A stretch of 64,000 nucleotides of DNA from Oasisia sp. SBJ-2009. Its lineage: Eukaryota > Annelida > Polychaeta > Sabellida > Siboglinidae. The stretch covers positions 21,507,213 to 21,571,212 of the forward strand of contig OZ024861.1 of the NCBI GenBank assembly GCA_964017155.1, in the 5' to 3' direction. Of this stretch, positions 35,801-50,929 are shown piece by piece (position 1 is the first letter of the stretch; each line of letters opens with the position of its first letter). A program made the translations under genes and the position numbers. The notes under the pieces are model-generated. The model searched no databases and was not told the DNA's origin. It saw only the letters and a program-made list of their open reading frames with translations.

Positions 35801-38460
35801 AATGCATCCGTCCCACCACCCCTACTTAACGCATCCGTCCAACCACCCCTACTTATCGCAACCATTCAACTACCCTTACTTAACTTATCCATCCAACCAC
35901 CCCTAAATAACGCATCCATTCAACCACCCGTACTTAGCTCGTCCATCCAACCACCACTACTTAACGCATACATTCAACTACCCGTTCTTAGCGCATCCAT
36001 CCTATCATCCCTACTTAACGCATCCATCGAAACACTCCTACTTAGCGGATCCATCCAACCACCTCTACTTAACGCATCCATCCAACCACCCCTACTTAAC
36101 GCATCCATCCAACCACCCCTAATTAACGCATCCATCCAACCACCCATACTTAGCGCATCCATCCAACTACCCTACTTAACGCAATAATCCAACCACCACT
36201 ACTTAATGCATCCAACCACCCATACTTTATGCATACATCCAACCACCACTACTTAACGCATACATTCAACTACCCGTACTTAGCGCATCCATCCAATCAT
36301 CCCTACTTAACGCATCCATCCAACCACCCCTACTTAACGCTTCTATCCAACCACCCCTTATTAACGCATCCATCCAACCACCTCTACTTAACGCATCCAT
36401 CCAACCACCACAACTTAATGCATCCATCCATTCACCTCTACTTAATGCATTCAACCACCCATACTTTATGCATCCATCCAACCACCACTACTTAACGCAT
36501 ACATTCAACTACCCGTACTTAGCGCATCCATCCAATCATCCCTACTTAATGCATCCAACCACCCATACTTTATGCATCCATCCAACCACCACTACTTAAC
36601 GCATACATTCAACTACCCGTACTTAGCGCATCCATCCAATCATCCCTACTTAACGCATCCATCCAACCACTCCTACTTAACACATCCACCCAACCTCCCC
36701 TTCTTAACGCATCCAATCAAACACCCCTAAGTAATGCATCCGTCCCACCACCCCTACTTAACGCATCCGTCCAACCACCCCTACTTATCGCAACCATTCA
36801 ACTACCCTTACTTAACTTATCCATCCAACCACCCCTAAATAACGCATCCATTCAACCACCCGTACTTAGCTCATCCATCCAACCACCACTACTTAACGCA
36901 TACATTCAACTACCCGTTCTTAGCGCATCCATCCAACCACCTCTACTTAACGCATCCATCCAACCACCCCTACTTAGCGCATCCATCCAACCACCCCTAA
37001 TTAACGCATCCATCCAACCACCCATACTTAGCGCATCCATCCAACCACCCTACTTAACGCATCTATCCAATCACCTCTACTTAACGCATCCATCCAACCA
37101 CTCCTACTTAACACATCCACCCAACCTCCCCTTCTTAACGCATCTAATCAAACACCCCTACGTAATGCATCCGTCCCACCATCCCTACTTAACGCATCCG
37201 TCCAACCACCCCTACTTATCGCAACCATTCAACTACCCTTACTTAACTTATCCATCCAACCACCCCTAAATAACGCATCCATTCAACCACCCGTACTTAG
37301 CTCGTCCATCCAACCACCACTACTTAACGCATACATTCAACTACCCGTTCTTAGCGCATCCATCCTATCATCCCTACTTAACGCATCCATCGAAACACTC
37401 CTACTTAGCGTATCCATCCAACCACCTCTACTTAACGCATCCATCCAACCACCCCTACGTAACGCATCCATCCAACCACCCCTAATTAACGCATCCATCC
37501 AACCACCCATACTTAGCGCATCCATCCAACCACCCTACTTAACGCATCCATCCAACCACCACTACTTAACGCAGCAATCCAACCACCACTACTTAATGCA
37601 TCCAACCACCCATACTTTATGCATCCATCCAACCACCCCTACTTAACGCATCCATCCCACCACTCCTACTTAAAGGATCCATTCAACCACCCCTAACAAA
37701 CGCATCCACCCAACCATCCCTACTTAATGCTTCCATCCATTCACCTCCACTTAATGCATCCATCCAACCACCCCTATATAACGCATCCATCCAACCACCC
37801 CTACTTAATTCTTCCATCCATTCACCTCAACTTAATGCATCCATCCAACCACCCCTACTTAACGCATCTATACTTTCACCTCTACTTAGCGCATCCATCC
37901 AACCACTCCTACTTAACGCATCCATCCATCCACCCCGTCTTAACGCATCCATCCAACCACTCCTACTTAACGCATCCATCCAACCTCCCCCTTCTTAACG
38001 CATCCAATCAAACACCCCTACTTAACGCGTCCGTCCAACCACCCCTACTTAACGCATCCGTCCAACAACCCCTACTTATCGCAAACATTCAACCACCCCT
38101 ACTTATCTTATCCATCCAACCACCCCTAAATAACGCATCCATTCAACCACCCGTACTTAGCTCATCCATCCAACCACCACTACTTAACGCATACATTCAA
38201 CTACCCGTACTTAGCGCATCCATCCAATCATCCCTACTTAACGCATCCATTGAAACACTCGTACTTAACGTATCCATCCAACCACCCCTGCTTAACGCTT
38301 CCATCCAACCACCCCTTATTAACGCATCCATCCATTCACCTCTACTTAATGCATTCAACAACCCATACTTAACGCATCCATCCAACCATCCCTACTTAGC
38401 GCATCCATCCAACTACACCTACTTATCGCATCCATCCAACCACCCCTACTTAACGCATCC
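32881..38460 (-). repeat. Q-type HOR region 3
   Basis: About 5.6 kb of Q units, with CTTAATTCTTCC or its variants near 33,570, 34,620, 35,640 and 37,804. The pair CTAAATAACGC / CTTAGCTCATCC is tandemly doubled at about 32,970-33,080. Segment 35,451-35,906 matches 27,915-28,370 (offset 7,536). From 35,974 the region follows 26,967 onward at about 9 kb. Confidence 0.78.
36221..36667 (-). repeat. Local expansion marked by CATACTTTATGCAT
   Basis: The marker CATACTTTATGCAT is at 36,221, 36,460 and 36,564. The last two are heads of a 104-bp tandem duplication (three 27-bp units plus one 23-bp unit); the first gap is 239 bp (eight plus one). The related region near 27,222 has fewer copies, which accounts for a 185-bp difference between the two. 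Confidence 0.8.
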
Positions 38461-39430
38461 ATCCCACCACTCCTACTTCACGCTTCCATTCAACCACCCC
38501 TAATTAACGCATCCATACAACCACCTACTTAATGCATCCATCCAACCACCACTCCTTAGCACATCCATCCTACCACCCCTACCTAACGCATCCATTCAAC
38601 CACCCCTTCTTATCGCATCCATTCAACCACCCGAACTTATCCCATCCATTCAACCACCCGTACTTAACGCTTCCATCCAATAACCCCTACTTATCGTATC
38701 CATCCAACCACTCCTACTTAACGTATCCATCCAAACACCCCTACTTAACGCATCCATCCAATCTCCCCTACTTAATGCATCCATCCAATCCCCCCTACTT
38801 ATCACATCCATTCACCTACCACTCCTACTTAAAGCATCCATCCAACTACCCCTACATAACGCATACATTCAACCATCCCTAATTAACGCATTAATCCAAC
38901 CAGTCCCACGTATCGCATCCATTGAACCACCCGTACTTAACGCATCCATCCAACCACCCCTACTTAACCCATCCATTCAACCACCCGTACTTAACGCATC
39001 CATCCAATCACCCCTTGTTAACGCATCCGTCCAACCACTCCTACTTAACGAATCCGTCCAACCTCTCCTACTTAACGCATCCATCCAACCGCTCCTACTT
39101 AGTGCATCCATCCATTCACCACTACTTAATGCATCCACCCGACCACCCCTACTTAACGCATCCATTCAACTACCCCTATAGAACGCATCCATCCAACCAC
39201 CCCTACATAATTCTTCCATCCATTCACCTCAACTTAATATATCCATCCAAGCACCCCTACATAACGCATCCATCCATTCACCTCAACTTAAAGCATCCAT
39301 CCAACCACCCCTACTTAACGCATCCATCCAACCACTCCTACTTAGCGCATCCATCCAACCTCCCCTTCTTAACGCATCCAATCAAACACCCCTACGTAAT
39401 GCATCCATCCAACCAACCTACTTAACGCAT
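38461..39430 (-). repeat. P plus R block, copy 4
   Basis: Close copy of 29,561-30,620 at offset 8,897, falling to 8,816 after an 81-bp deletion near 39,205 that removes CTATATAACGC and its neighbours. It is itself matched at 48,600-49,600 (offset 10,091, then 10,172 across the same 81 bp), so the deletion is private to this copy. Confidence 0.78.
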
Positions 39431-42400
39431 CCATCCAACCAACACTACTTAATGGATCCATCCATTCACCTCCACTTAATGCATCCAACCACCCACAATT
39501 AGCGCATCCATCCAACCACCCTACTTAACGCATCCATCCAACCACCACTACATATTTCTTCCATCCATTCACCTCAATTTAATGCATCCATCCAAGCACC
39601 CCTATTTAACGCATCCATCCAACCACTCCTACTTAACGCATCCATCCAAACACCCCTAATTAACGCATCCATCCAACCACTCCTACTTAACGCATCCATC
39701 CAACCTCCCCTTCTTAACGCATCCAATCAAACACCCCTACCTAACGCATCCATCCAACCTCCCCTTCTTAACGCATCCAATCAAACACCCCTACGTAATG
39801 CATCCGTCCAACCACCCCTACTTAACGCATCCGTCCAACCACCCCTATTTATCGCAACCATTCAACTACTCCTACATAACGTATCCATCCAACCACCCCT
39901 AAATAACGCATCCATTCAACCACTCGTTCTTAGCTCATCCATGCAACCACCACTACTTAACGCATACATTCAACTACCCGTACTTAGCGCATCCTTCCAA
40001 TCATACCTACTTAACGCATCCATCGAAACACTCCTACTTAGCATATCCATCCAACCACCTCTAATTAACGCATCCATCCAACCACCCATACTTAGCGCAT
40101 CCATCCAACCAACCTACTTAACGCATCCATCCAACCACCACTACTTAATGGATCCATCCATTCACCTCCACTTAATGCATCCAACCACCCATACTTAGCG
40201 CATCCATCCAACCACCCTACTTAACGCATCAATCCAACCACCACTACATATTTCTTCCATCCATTCACCTCAACTTAATGCATGCATCCAAGCACCCCTA
40301 TTTAACGCATCCATCCAACCACTCCTACTTAACGCATCCATCCAAACACCCCTAATTAACGCATCCATCCAACCACTCCTACTTAACGCATCCATCCAAC
40401 CACTCCTACTTAACGCATCCATCCAAACACCCCTAATTAACGCATCCATCCAACCACTCCTACTTAACGCATCCGTCCAACCACCCCTACTTAACGCATC
40501 CGTCCAACAACCCCTACTTATCGCAACCATTCAACCACCCCTACTTAACGCATCCATCCCACCCCTCCTACTTAAAGCATCCATTCAACCACCCGTACAG
40601 AACGCATCCATCCAACCATCCATACTTAGTGCTTCCACCCATTCACCTCAACTTAATGCTTCCATCCAACCACCCCTATATAACGGATCCATCCAACCAC
40701 GCCTACTTAATTCTTCCATCCATTCACCTCAACTTAATGCATCCATCCAAGCACCCCTATTTAACGCATCCATCCAACCACTCCTACTTAACGCATCCAT
40801 CCAAACACCCTTAATTAACGCATCCATCCAACCACTCCTACTTAACGCATCCATCCAACCTCCCCTTCTTAACGCTTCCAATCAAACACCCCTATGTAAT
40901 GCATCCGTCCCACCACCCCTACTTAACGCATCCGTCCAACAACCCCTACTTATCGCAACCATTCAACCACCCCTACTTAACTTATCCATCCAACCAACCC
41001 TAAATAACGCATCCATTCAACCACCCGTACTTAGCTCATCTATCCAATCATCCCCACTTAACGCATCCATCGAAACACTCGTACTTAACGTATCCATCCA
41101 ACCACCTCTACTTAACGCATCCATCCAACCACCCCTACCTAACGCTTCCATCCAACCACCCCTTATTAACGCATCCATCCAACCACCCCTACTTAACGCA
41201 TCCATCCAACCACCACTACTTAAAGCATCCATCCATTCACCTTAATGCATCCAACCCCCACTATTTAACGCATCCATCCAACCACCCCTACTTCGCGCAT
41301 CCATCCAACCACTCCTACTTAGCGCATCCATCCAACCTCACCTTCTTAACGCTTCCAATCAAACACCCCTATGTAATGCATCCGTCCCACCACCCCTACT
41401 TAACGCATCCGTCCAACCACCCCTACTTATCGCAACCATTCAATTACCCTTACTTAACTTATCCACCCAACTCCCCCTAAATAACGCATCCATTCAACCA
41501 CCCGTATTTAACGCATCCATCCAACCACCACTACTTAACGCATACATTCAACTACCCGTACTTAGCGCATCCATCCAACTACACCTACTTATCGCATCCA
41601 TCCAACCACCCCTACTTAACGCATCCATCCCACCACTCCTACTTAAAGCATCCATTCAACCACACCTACCAAACGCATCCATCCAACCTTCCCTACTTAA
41701 TGCTTCCATACATTCACCTCAACTTAATGCATCCATCCAACCACCCCTATATAACGCATCCATCCAACCACCCCTACTTAACTCTTCCATCCATTCACCT
41801 CAACTTAATGCATCCATCCAAGCACCCCTACTTAACGCATCCATCCATTCACCTCTACTTAACGCATCCATCCAACCACTCCTACTTAACGCATCCATCC
41901 ATCCACCCCTTCTTAACGCATCCATCCAACCACTCCTACTTAACGCATCCATCCAACCTCCCCTTCTTAACTTATCCAACCAACCACCCCTAAATAACGC
42001 ATCCATTCAACCACCCGTACTTAGCTCATCCATCCAACCACCACTACTTAACGCATACATTCAACTACCCGTACTTAGCGCATCCATCCTATCATCCCTA
42101 CTTAACGCATCCATCGAAACACTCGTACTTAACGTAGGCATCCAAACACCTCTACTTAGCGCTTCCATCCAACCACCCATACTTAGCGCATCCATCCAAC
42201 CACACCTACTTAACGCATCCATCCAACCACCACAACTTAATGCATCCATCCATTCACCTCTACTTAATGCATTCAACCACCCATACTTAACGCATCCATC
42301 CAACCAACCCTACTTAACGCATCCATCCAACCACTCCTACTTAGCGCATCCATCCAACCTCCCCTTCTTAACGCATCCAATCAAACACCCCTATGTAATG

Positions 42401-45400
42401 CATCCGTCCCACCACCCCTACTTAACGCATCCGTCCAACCACCCCTACTTATCGCAACCATTCAACTACCCTTACTTAACTTATCCATCCAACCACCCCT
42501 AAATAACGCATCCATTCAACCACCCGTACTTAGCTCATCCATCCAACCACCACTACTTAACGCATACATTCAACTACCCGTTCTTAGCGCATCCATCCTA
42601 TCATCCCTACTTAACGCATCCATCGAAACACTCCTACTTAGCGTATCCATCCAACCACCTCTACTTAACGCATCCATCCAACCACTCCTACTTAACGCAT
42701 CCATCCAAACACCCCTAATTAACGCATCCATCCAACCACTCCTACTTAACGCATCCATCCAACCTCCCCTTCTTAACGCATCCAATCAAACACCCCTACC
42801 TAACGCATCCGTCCAACCACCCCTACTTAGCGCATCCGTCCAACAACCCCTACTTATCGCAACCATTCAACCACCCCTACTTAACGCATCCATCCCACCC
42901 CTCCTACTTAAAGCATCCATTCAACCACCCGTACAGAACGCATCCATCCAACCATCCATACTTAGTGCTTCCACCCATTCACCTCAACTTAATGCTTCCA
43001 TCCAACCACCCCTATATAACGCATCCATCCAACCACGCCTACTTAATTCTTCCATCCATTCACCTCAACTTAATGCATCCATCCAAGCACCCCTATTTAA
43101 CGCATCCATCCAACCACTCCTACTTAACGCATCCATCCAAACACCCCTAATTAACGCATCCATCCAACCACTCCTACTTAACGCATCCATCCAACCTCCC
43201 CTTCTTAACGCTTCCAATCAAACACCCCTATGTAATGCATCCGTCCCACCACCCCTACTTAACGCATCCGTCCAACAACCCCTACTTATCGCAACCATTC
43301 AACCACCCCTACTTAACTTATCCATCCAACCACCCCTAAATAACGCATCCTTTCAACCACCCGTACTTAGCTCATCCATCCAATCATCCCCACTTAACGC
43401 ATCCATCGAAACACTCGTACTTAACGTATCCATCCAACCACCTCTACTTAACGCATCCATCCAACCACCCCTACTTAACGCTTCCATCCAACCACCCCTT
43501 ATTAACGCATCCATCCAACCACCCCTACTTAACGCATCCATCCAACCACCACTACTTAAAGCATCCATCCATTCATCTCTACTTAATGCATCCAACCCCC
43601 ACTAATTAACGCATCCATCCAACCACCCCTACTTCGCGCATCCATCCAACCACTCCTACTTAGCGCATCCATCCAACCTCCCCTTCTTAACGCTTCCAAT
43701 CAAACACCCCTATGTAATGCATCCGTCCCACCACCCCTACTTAACGCATCCGTCCAACAACCCCTACTTATCGCAACCATTCAATTACCCTTACTTAACT
43801 TATCCATCCAACTACCCCTAAATAACGCATCCATTCAACCACCCGTACTTAACGCATCCATCCAACCACCACTACTTAACGCATACATTCAACTACCCGT
43901 ACTTAGCGCATCCATACAATCATCCCTACTTAATGCATCCAACCACCCATACTTAATGCATCCATCTAACCATCCCTACTTAGCGCATCCATCCAACTAC
44001 ACCTACTTATCGCATCCATCCAACCACCCCTACTTAACGCATCCATCCCACCACTCCTACTTAAAGCATCCATTCAACCACACCTACCAAACGCATCCAT
44101 CCAACCTTCCCTACTTAATGGTTCCATACATTCACCTCAACTTAATGCATCCATCCAACCACCCCGATATAACGCATCCATCCAACCACCCCTACTTAAT
44201 TCTTCCATCCATTCACCTCAACTTAATGCATCCAACCAAGCACCCCTACTTAACGCATCCATCCATTCACCTCTACTTAACGCATCCACCCAACCACTCC
44301 TACTTAACGCATCCATCCATCCACCCCTTCTTAACGCATCCATCCAACCACTCCTACTTAACGCATCCATCCAACCTCCCCTTCTTAACGCATCCAATCA
44401 AACACCCCTACCTAACGCATCCGTCCAACCACCCCTACTTAACGCATCCGTCCAACAACCCCTACTTATCGCAACCATTCAACCACCCCTACTTAACGCA
44501 TCCATCCCACCCCTCCTACTTAAAGCATCCATTCAACCACCCGCACAGAACGCATCCATCCAACCATCCATACTTAGTGCTTCCACCCATTCACCTCAAC
44601 TTAATGCTTCCATTCAACCACCCCTATATAACGCATCCATCCAACCACGCCTACTTATTTCTTCCATCCATTCACCTCAACTTAATGCATCCATCCAAGC
44701 ACCCCTATTTAACGCATCCATCCAACCACTCCTACTTAACGCATCCATCCAAACACCCCTAATTAACGCATCCATCCAACCACTCCTACTTAACGCATCC
44801 ATCCAACCTCCCCTTCTTAACGTTTCCAATCAAACACCCCTATGCAATGCATCCGTCCCACCACCCCTACTTAACGCATCCGTCCAACAACCCCTACTTA
44901 TCGCAACCATTCAACCACCCCTACTTAACTTATCCATCCAACCACCCCTAAATAACGCATCCATTCAACCCCCCGTACTTAGCTCATCCATCCAATCATC
45001 CCCACTTAACGCATCCATCGAAACACTCGTACTTAACGTATCCATCCAACCACCTCTACTTAACGCATCCATCCAACCACCCCTACTTAACGCTTCCATC
45101 CAACACCCCTTATTAACGCATCCATCCAACCACCCCTACTTAACGCATCCATCGAACCACCACTACTTAAAGCATCCATCCATTCACCTCTACTTAATGC
45201 ATCCAACCCCCACTAATTAACGCATCCATCCAACCACCCCTACTTCGCGCATCCATCCAACCACTCCTACTTAGCGCATCCATCCAACCTCCCCTTCTTA
45301 ATGCTTCCAATCAAACACCCCTATGTAATGCATCCGTCCCACCACCCCTACTTAACGCATCCGTCCAACCACCCCTACTTATCGCAACCATTCAATTACC

Positions 45401-47870
45401 CTTACTTAACTTATCCATCCAACTACCCCTAAATAACGCATCCATTCAACCACCCGTACTTAACGCATCCATCCAACCACCACTACTTAACGCATACATT
45501 CAACTACCCGTACTTAGCGCATCCATACAATCATCCCTACTTAATGCATCCAACCACCCATACTTAATGCATCCATCTAACCATCCCTACTTAGCGCATC
45601 CATCCAACTACACCTAATTATCGCATCCATCCAACCACCCCTACTTAACGCATCCATCCCACCACTCCTACTTATAGCATCCATTCAACCACACCTACCA
45701 AACGCATCCATCCAACCTTCCCTACTTAATGCTTCCATACATTCACCTCAACTTAATGCATCCATCCAACCACCCCTATATAACGCATCCATCCAACCAC
45801 CCCTACTTAATTCTTCCATCCATTCACCTCAACTTAATGCATCCATCCAAGCACCCCTACTTAACGCATCCATCCATTCACCTCTACTTAACGCATCCAT
45901 CCAACCATTCCTACTTAACGCATCCATCCATCCACCCCTTCTTAACGCATCCATCCAACCACTCCTACTTAACGCATCCATCCAACCTCCCCTTCTTAAC
46001 TTATCCAACCAACCACCCCTAAATAACGCATCCATTCAACCACCCGTACTTAGCTCATCCATCCAACCACCACTACTTAACGCATACATTCAACTACCCG
46101 TACTTAGCGCATCCATCCTATCATCCCTATTAAACGCATCCATCGAAACACTCGTACTTAACGTAGGCATCCAAACACCTCTACTTAGCGCTTCCATCCA
46201 ACCACCCCTTATTAACGGATCCATCCAACCACACCTACTTAACGCATCCATCCAACCACCACAACTTAATGCATCCATCCATTCACCTCTACTTAATGCA
46301 TTCAACCACCCATACTTAACGCATCCATCCAACCAACCCTACTTAACGCATCCATCCAACCACTCCTACTTAGCGCATCCATCCAACCTCCCCTTCTTAA
46401 CGCATCCAATCAAACACCCCTATGTAATGCACCCGTCCCACCACCCCTACTTAACGCATCCGTCCAACCACCCCTACTTATCGCAACCATTCAACTACCC
46501 TTACTTAACTTATCCATCCAACCACCCCTAAATAACGCATCCATTCAACCACTCGTACTTAGCTCATCCATCCAACCACCACTACTTAACGCATACATTC
46601 AACTACCCGTTCTTAGCGCATCCATCCTATCATCCCTACTTAACGCATCCATCGAAACACTCCTACTTAGCGTATCCATCCAACCATCTCTACTTAACGC
46701 ATCCATCCAACCACCCCTACTTAACGCATCCATCCAACCACCCCTAATTAACGCATCCATCCAACCACCCATACTTAGCGCATCCATCCAAACACCCTAC
46801 TTAACGCATCCATCCAACCACCACTACTTAATGCATCCATCCATTCACCTCTACTTAATGCGTCCAACCACCCATACTTAATGCATCCATCCAACCACCT
46901 CTACTTAACGCATCCATCCCACCACTCCTACTTAAAGGATCCATTCAACCACCCCTACCAAACGCATCCATCCAAACACCCTACTTAACGCATCCATCCA
47001 ACCACCACTACTTATTGCATCCATCCATTCACCTCTACTTAATGCGTCCAACCACCCACACTTAATGCTTCCATCCATTCACCTCAACTTAATGCATCCA
47101 TCCAACCACCCCTATATAACGCATCCATCCAACCACCCCTACTTAATTCTTCCATCCATTCACCTCAACTTAATGCATCCATCCAAGCACCCCTACTTAA
47201 CGCATCCATCCATTCACCTCTACTTAACGCATCCATCCAACCACTCCTACTTAACGCATCCATCCATCCACCCCGTCTTAACGCATCCATCCAACCACTC
47301 CTACTTAACGCATCCATCCAACCTCCCCCTCTTAACGCATCCATTCAAACACCCCTACTTAACGCATCCGTCCAACCACCCCTACCTAACGCATCCGTCC
47401 AACAACCCCTACTTATCGCAACCAGTCAACCACCCCTAATTAACTTATCCATCCAAACACCCCTAAATAACGCATCCATTCAACCACCCGTACTTAGCTC
47501 ATCCATCCAACCACCACTACTTAACGCATACATTCAGCTACCCGTACTTAGCGCATCCATCCAATCATCCCTACTTAACGCATCCATTGAAACACTCGTG
47601 CTTAACGTATCCATCCAACCACCCCTACTTAACGCTTCCATCCAACCACCCCTTATTAACGCATCCATCCAACCACCCCTACTTAACGCATCCATCCAAC
47701 CACCACTACTTAATGCATCCATCCATTCACCTCTACTTAATGCATTCAACCACCCATACTTAACGCATCCATCTAACCATCCCTACTTAACGCATCCATC
47801 CAACTACACCTAGTTATCGCATCCATCCAACCACCCCTACTTAACGCATCCATCCCACCACGCATACTTA
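39431..47870 (-). repeat. Q-type HOR region 4
   Basis: About 8.4 kb of Q units with no P or R block. A subtype with GCTTCCACCCATTCACC and ACGCCTACTTAATTC alternates with one carrying GCTTCCATACATTCACC. CTTAATTCTTCC or variants fall near 40,708, 41,780, 43,044, 44,202, 44,657, 45,810 and 47,148, giving units of about 0.45-1.3 kb. Near 40,310-40,470 the pair ACTCCTACTTAACGC / ACACCCCTAATTAACGC is tandemly repeated. 43,956-44,400 and 45,569-46,000 are close copies 1,613 bp apart. Confidence 0.75.
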
Positions 47871-49600
47871 ACGCTCCTATTCAACCACCGCTAATTAACG
47901 CATCCATTCAACTCCCTACTTAGTGCATCCATCCAACCACCCCTCCTTAGCGCATCTTTCCTACCACCCCTAACTAACGCATCCATTCAACCACCCCTTC
48001 TTAGCGCATCCATTCAACCACCCCTACTTATCCCATCCATTCAACCACCCCTACTTAACGCATCCATCCAACAACCCGTAATTAACGCATCCATTCAACT
48101 ACCCCTATACATCGCATCCATCCCACCACTCTTACTTAACGCTTCCATTCAACCACCCCTAATTAACGCATCAATACAACCCCATACTTAATGCATCCAT
48201 CCAACCTCCCCTCCTTAGCGCATCCATCCTACCACCCCTACCTAACGCATCCATTCAACCACCCCTTCTTAACGCATCCATTCAACCACCCCTACTTATC
48301 CCATCCATTCAACCACCCGTACTTATCGCATCCATCCAATGACCCCTACGTATCGTATCCATACAACCACTCCTACTTAACGTATCCATCCAATCTCCCC
48401 TACTTAATGCATCCTTCCAATCCCCCCTACTTATCACATCCATTCACCAACCACCCCTGCTTTACGCATCCATTCAACAACCCCTACTTAACGCATCCAT
48501 CCAACCACTCCTACTTAACGCATCCATCCAACCACCCCTACTTAACGCATCCATCCCACCACTCCTACTTCATGCTTCCATTCAACCACCCCTAATTAAC
48601 GCATCCATACAACCACCTACTTAATGCATCCATCCAACCACCACTCCTTAGCGCATCCATCCTACCACCCCTACCTAACGCATCATTCAACTACCCCTTC
48701 TTATCGCATCCATTCAACCAACCGAACTTATCCCATCCATTCAACCACCCGTACTTAACGCTTCCATCCAATAACCCCTACTTATCGTATCCATCCAACC
48801 ACTCCTACTTAACGTATCCATCCAAACACCCCTACTTAACGCATCCATCCAATCTCCCCTACTTAATGCATCCATCCAATCCCCCCTACTTATCACATCC
48901 ATTCACCTACCACTCCTACTTAAAGCATCCATCCAACTACCCCTACATAACGCATACATTCAACCATCCCTAATTAACGCATTAATCCAACCAGTCCCAC
49001 GTATCGCATCCATTCAACCACCCGTACTTAACGCATCCATCCAACCACCCCTACTTAGCCCATCCATTCAACCACCCGTACTTAACGCATCCATCCAATC
49101 ACCCCTTGTTAACGCATCCGTCCAACCACTCCTACTTAACGAATCCGTCCAACCTCTCCTACTTAACGCATCCATCCAACCGCTCCTACTTAGTGCATCC
49201 ATCCATTCACCACTACTTAATGCATCCACCCGACCACCCCTACTTAACGCATCCATTCAACTACCCCTATAGAACGCATCCATCCAACCACCCCTACTTA
49301 ATGCTTCCATCCATTCAACTCAACTTAGTGCATCCATCCAATTACCCCTATATAACGCATCCATCCAACCACCCCTACATAATTCTTCCATCCATTCACC
49401 TCAACTTAATATATCCATCCAAGCACCCCTACATAACGCATCCATCCATTCACCTCAACTTAAAGCATCCATCCAACCACCCCTACTTAACGCATCCATC
49501 CAACCACTCCTACTTAGCGCATCCATCCAACCTCCCCTTCTTAACGCATCCAATCAAACACCCCTACGTAATGCATCCATCCAACCAACCTACTTAACGC
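47871..49600 (-). repeat. P plus R block, copy 5
   Basis: P from GCTCCTATTCAACCACCGC (near 47,870), CTATACATCGC (variant of CTATATATCGC), CATACTTAATGCATCC, the 30-bp monomer near 48,450, then R from 49,105 (CTTGTTAACGCATCCGTCC) to CTACATAATTCTTCC (near 49,375). The 48,600-49,600 part matches 38,500-39,430 and 29,600-30,600. Confidence 0.77.
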
Positions 49601-50929
49601 ATCCATCCAACCACCACTACTTAATGGATCCATCCATTCACCTCCACTTAATGCATCCAACCACCCATACTTAGCGCATCCATCCAACCACCCTACTTAA
49701 CGCATCCATCCAACCACCACTACATATTTCTTCCATCCATTCACCTCAACTTAATGCATCCATCCAAGCACCCCTATTTAACGCATCCATCCAACCACTC
49801 CTACTTAACGCATCCTTCCAAACACCCCTAATTAACGCATCCATCCAACCACTCCTACTTAACGCATCCATCCAACCTCCCCTTCTTAACGCATCCAATC
49901 AAACACCCCTACCTAACGCATCCATCCAACCTCCCCTTCTTAACGCATCCAATCAAACACCCCTACGTAATGCATCCGTCCAACCACCCCTACTTAACGC
50001 ATCCGTCCAACCACCCCTATTTATCGCAACCATTCAACTACTCCTACATAACGTATCCATCCAACCACCCCTAAATAACGCATCCATTCAACCACCCGTA
50101 CTTAGCTCATCCATGCAACCACCACTACTTAACGCATACATTCAACTACCCGTACTTAGCGCATCCTTCCAATCATACCTACTTAACGCATCCATCGAAA
50201 CACTCCTACTTAGCGTATCCATCCAACCACCTCTAATTAACGCATCCATCCAACCACCCATACTTAGCGCATCCATCCAACCAACCTACTTAACGCATCC
50301 ATCCAACCACCACTACTTAATGGATCCATCCATTCACCTCCACTTAATGCATCCAACCACCCATACTTAGCGCATCCATCCAACCACCCTACTTAACGCA
50401 TCCATCCAACCACCACTACATATTTCTTCCATCCATTCACCTCAACTTAATGCATGCATCCAAGCACCCCTATTTAACGCATCCATCCAACCACTCCTAC
50501 TTAACGCATCCATCCAAACACCCCTAATTAACGCATCCATCCAACCACTTCTACTTAACGCATCCATCCAACCTCCCCTTCTTAACGCATCCAATCAAAC
50601 ACCCCTACCTAACGCATCCGTCCAACCACCCCTACTTAACGCATCCGTCCAACAACCCCTACTTATCGCAACCATTCAACCACCCCTACTTAACGCATCC
50701 ATCCCACCCCTCCTACTTAAAGCATCCATTCAACCACCCGTACAGAACGCATCCATCCAACCATCCATACTTAGTGCTTCCACCCATTCACCTCAACTTA
50801 ATGCTTCCATCCAACCACCCCTATATAACGGATCCATCCAACCACGCCTACTTAATTCTTCCATCCATTCACCTCAACTTAATGCATCCATCCAAGCACC
50901 CCTATTTAACGCATCCATCCAACCACTCC
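49106..50929 (-). repeat. First copy of a 1,824-bp tandem duplication
   Basis: Starts TTGTTAACGCATCCGTCC and ends CCAACCACTCC at 50,929. The next base opens the second copy. It holds an R block and a Q segment with CATATTTCTTCC, GCATCCTTCCAAACACC and CTATATAACGG. Landmarks at 49,591 and 51,415, at 50,113 and 51,937, and at 49,106 and 50,930 all give exactly 1,824. Confidence 0.92.
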
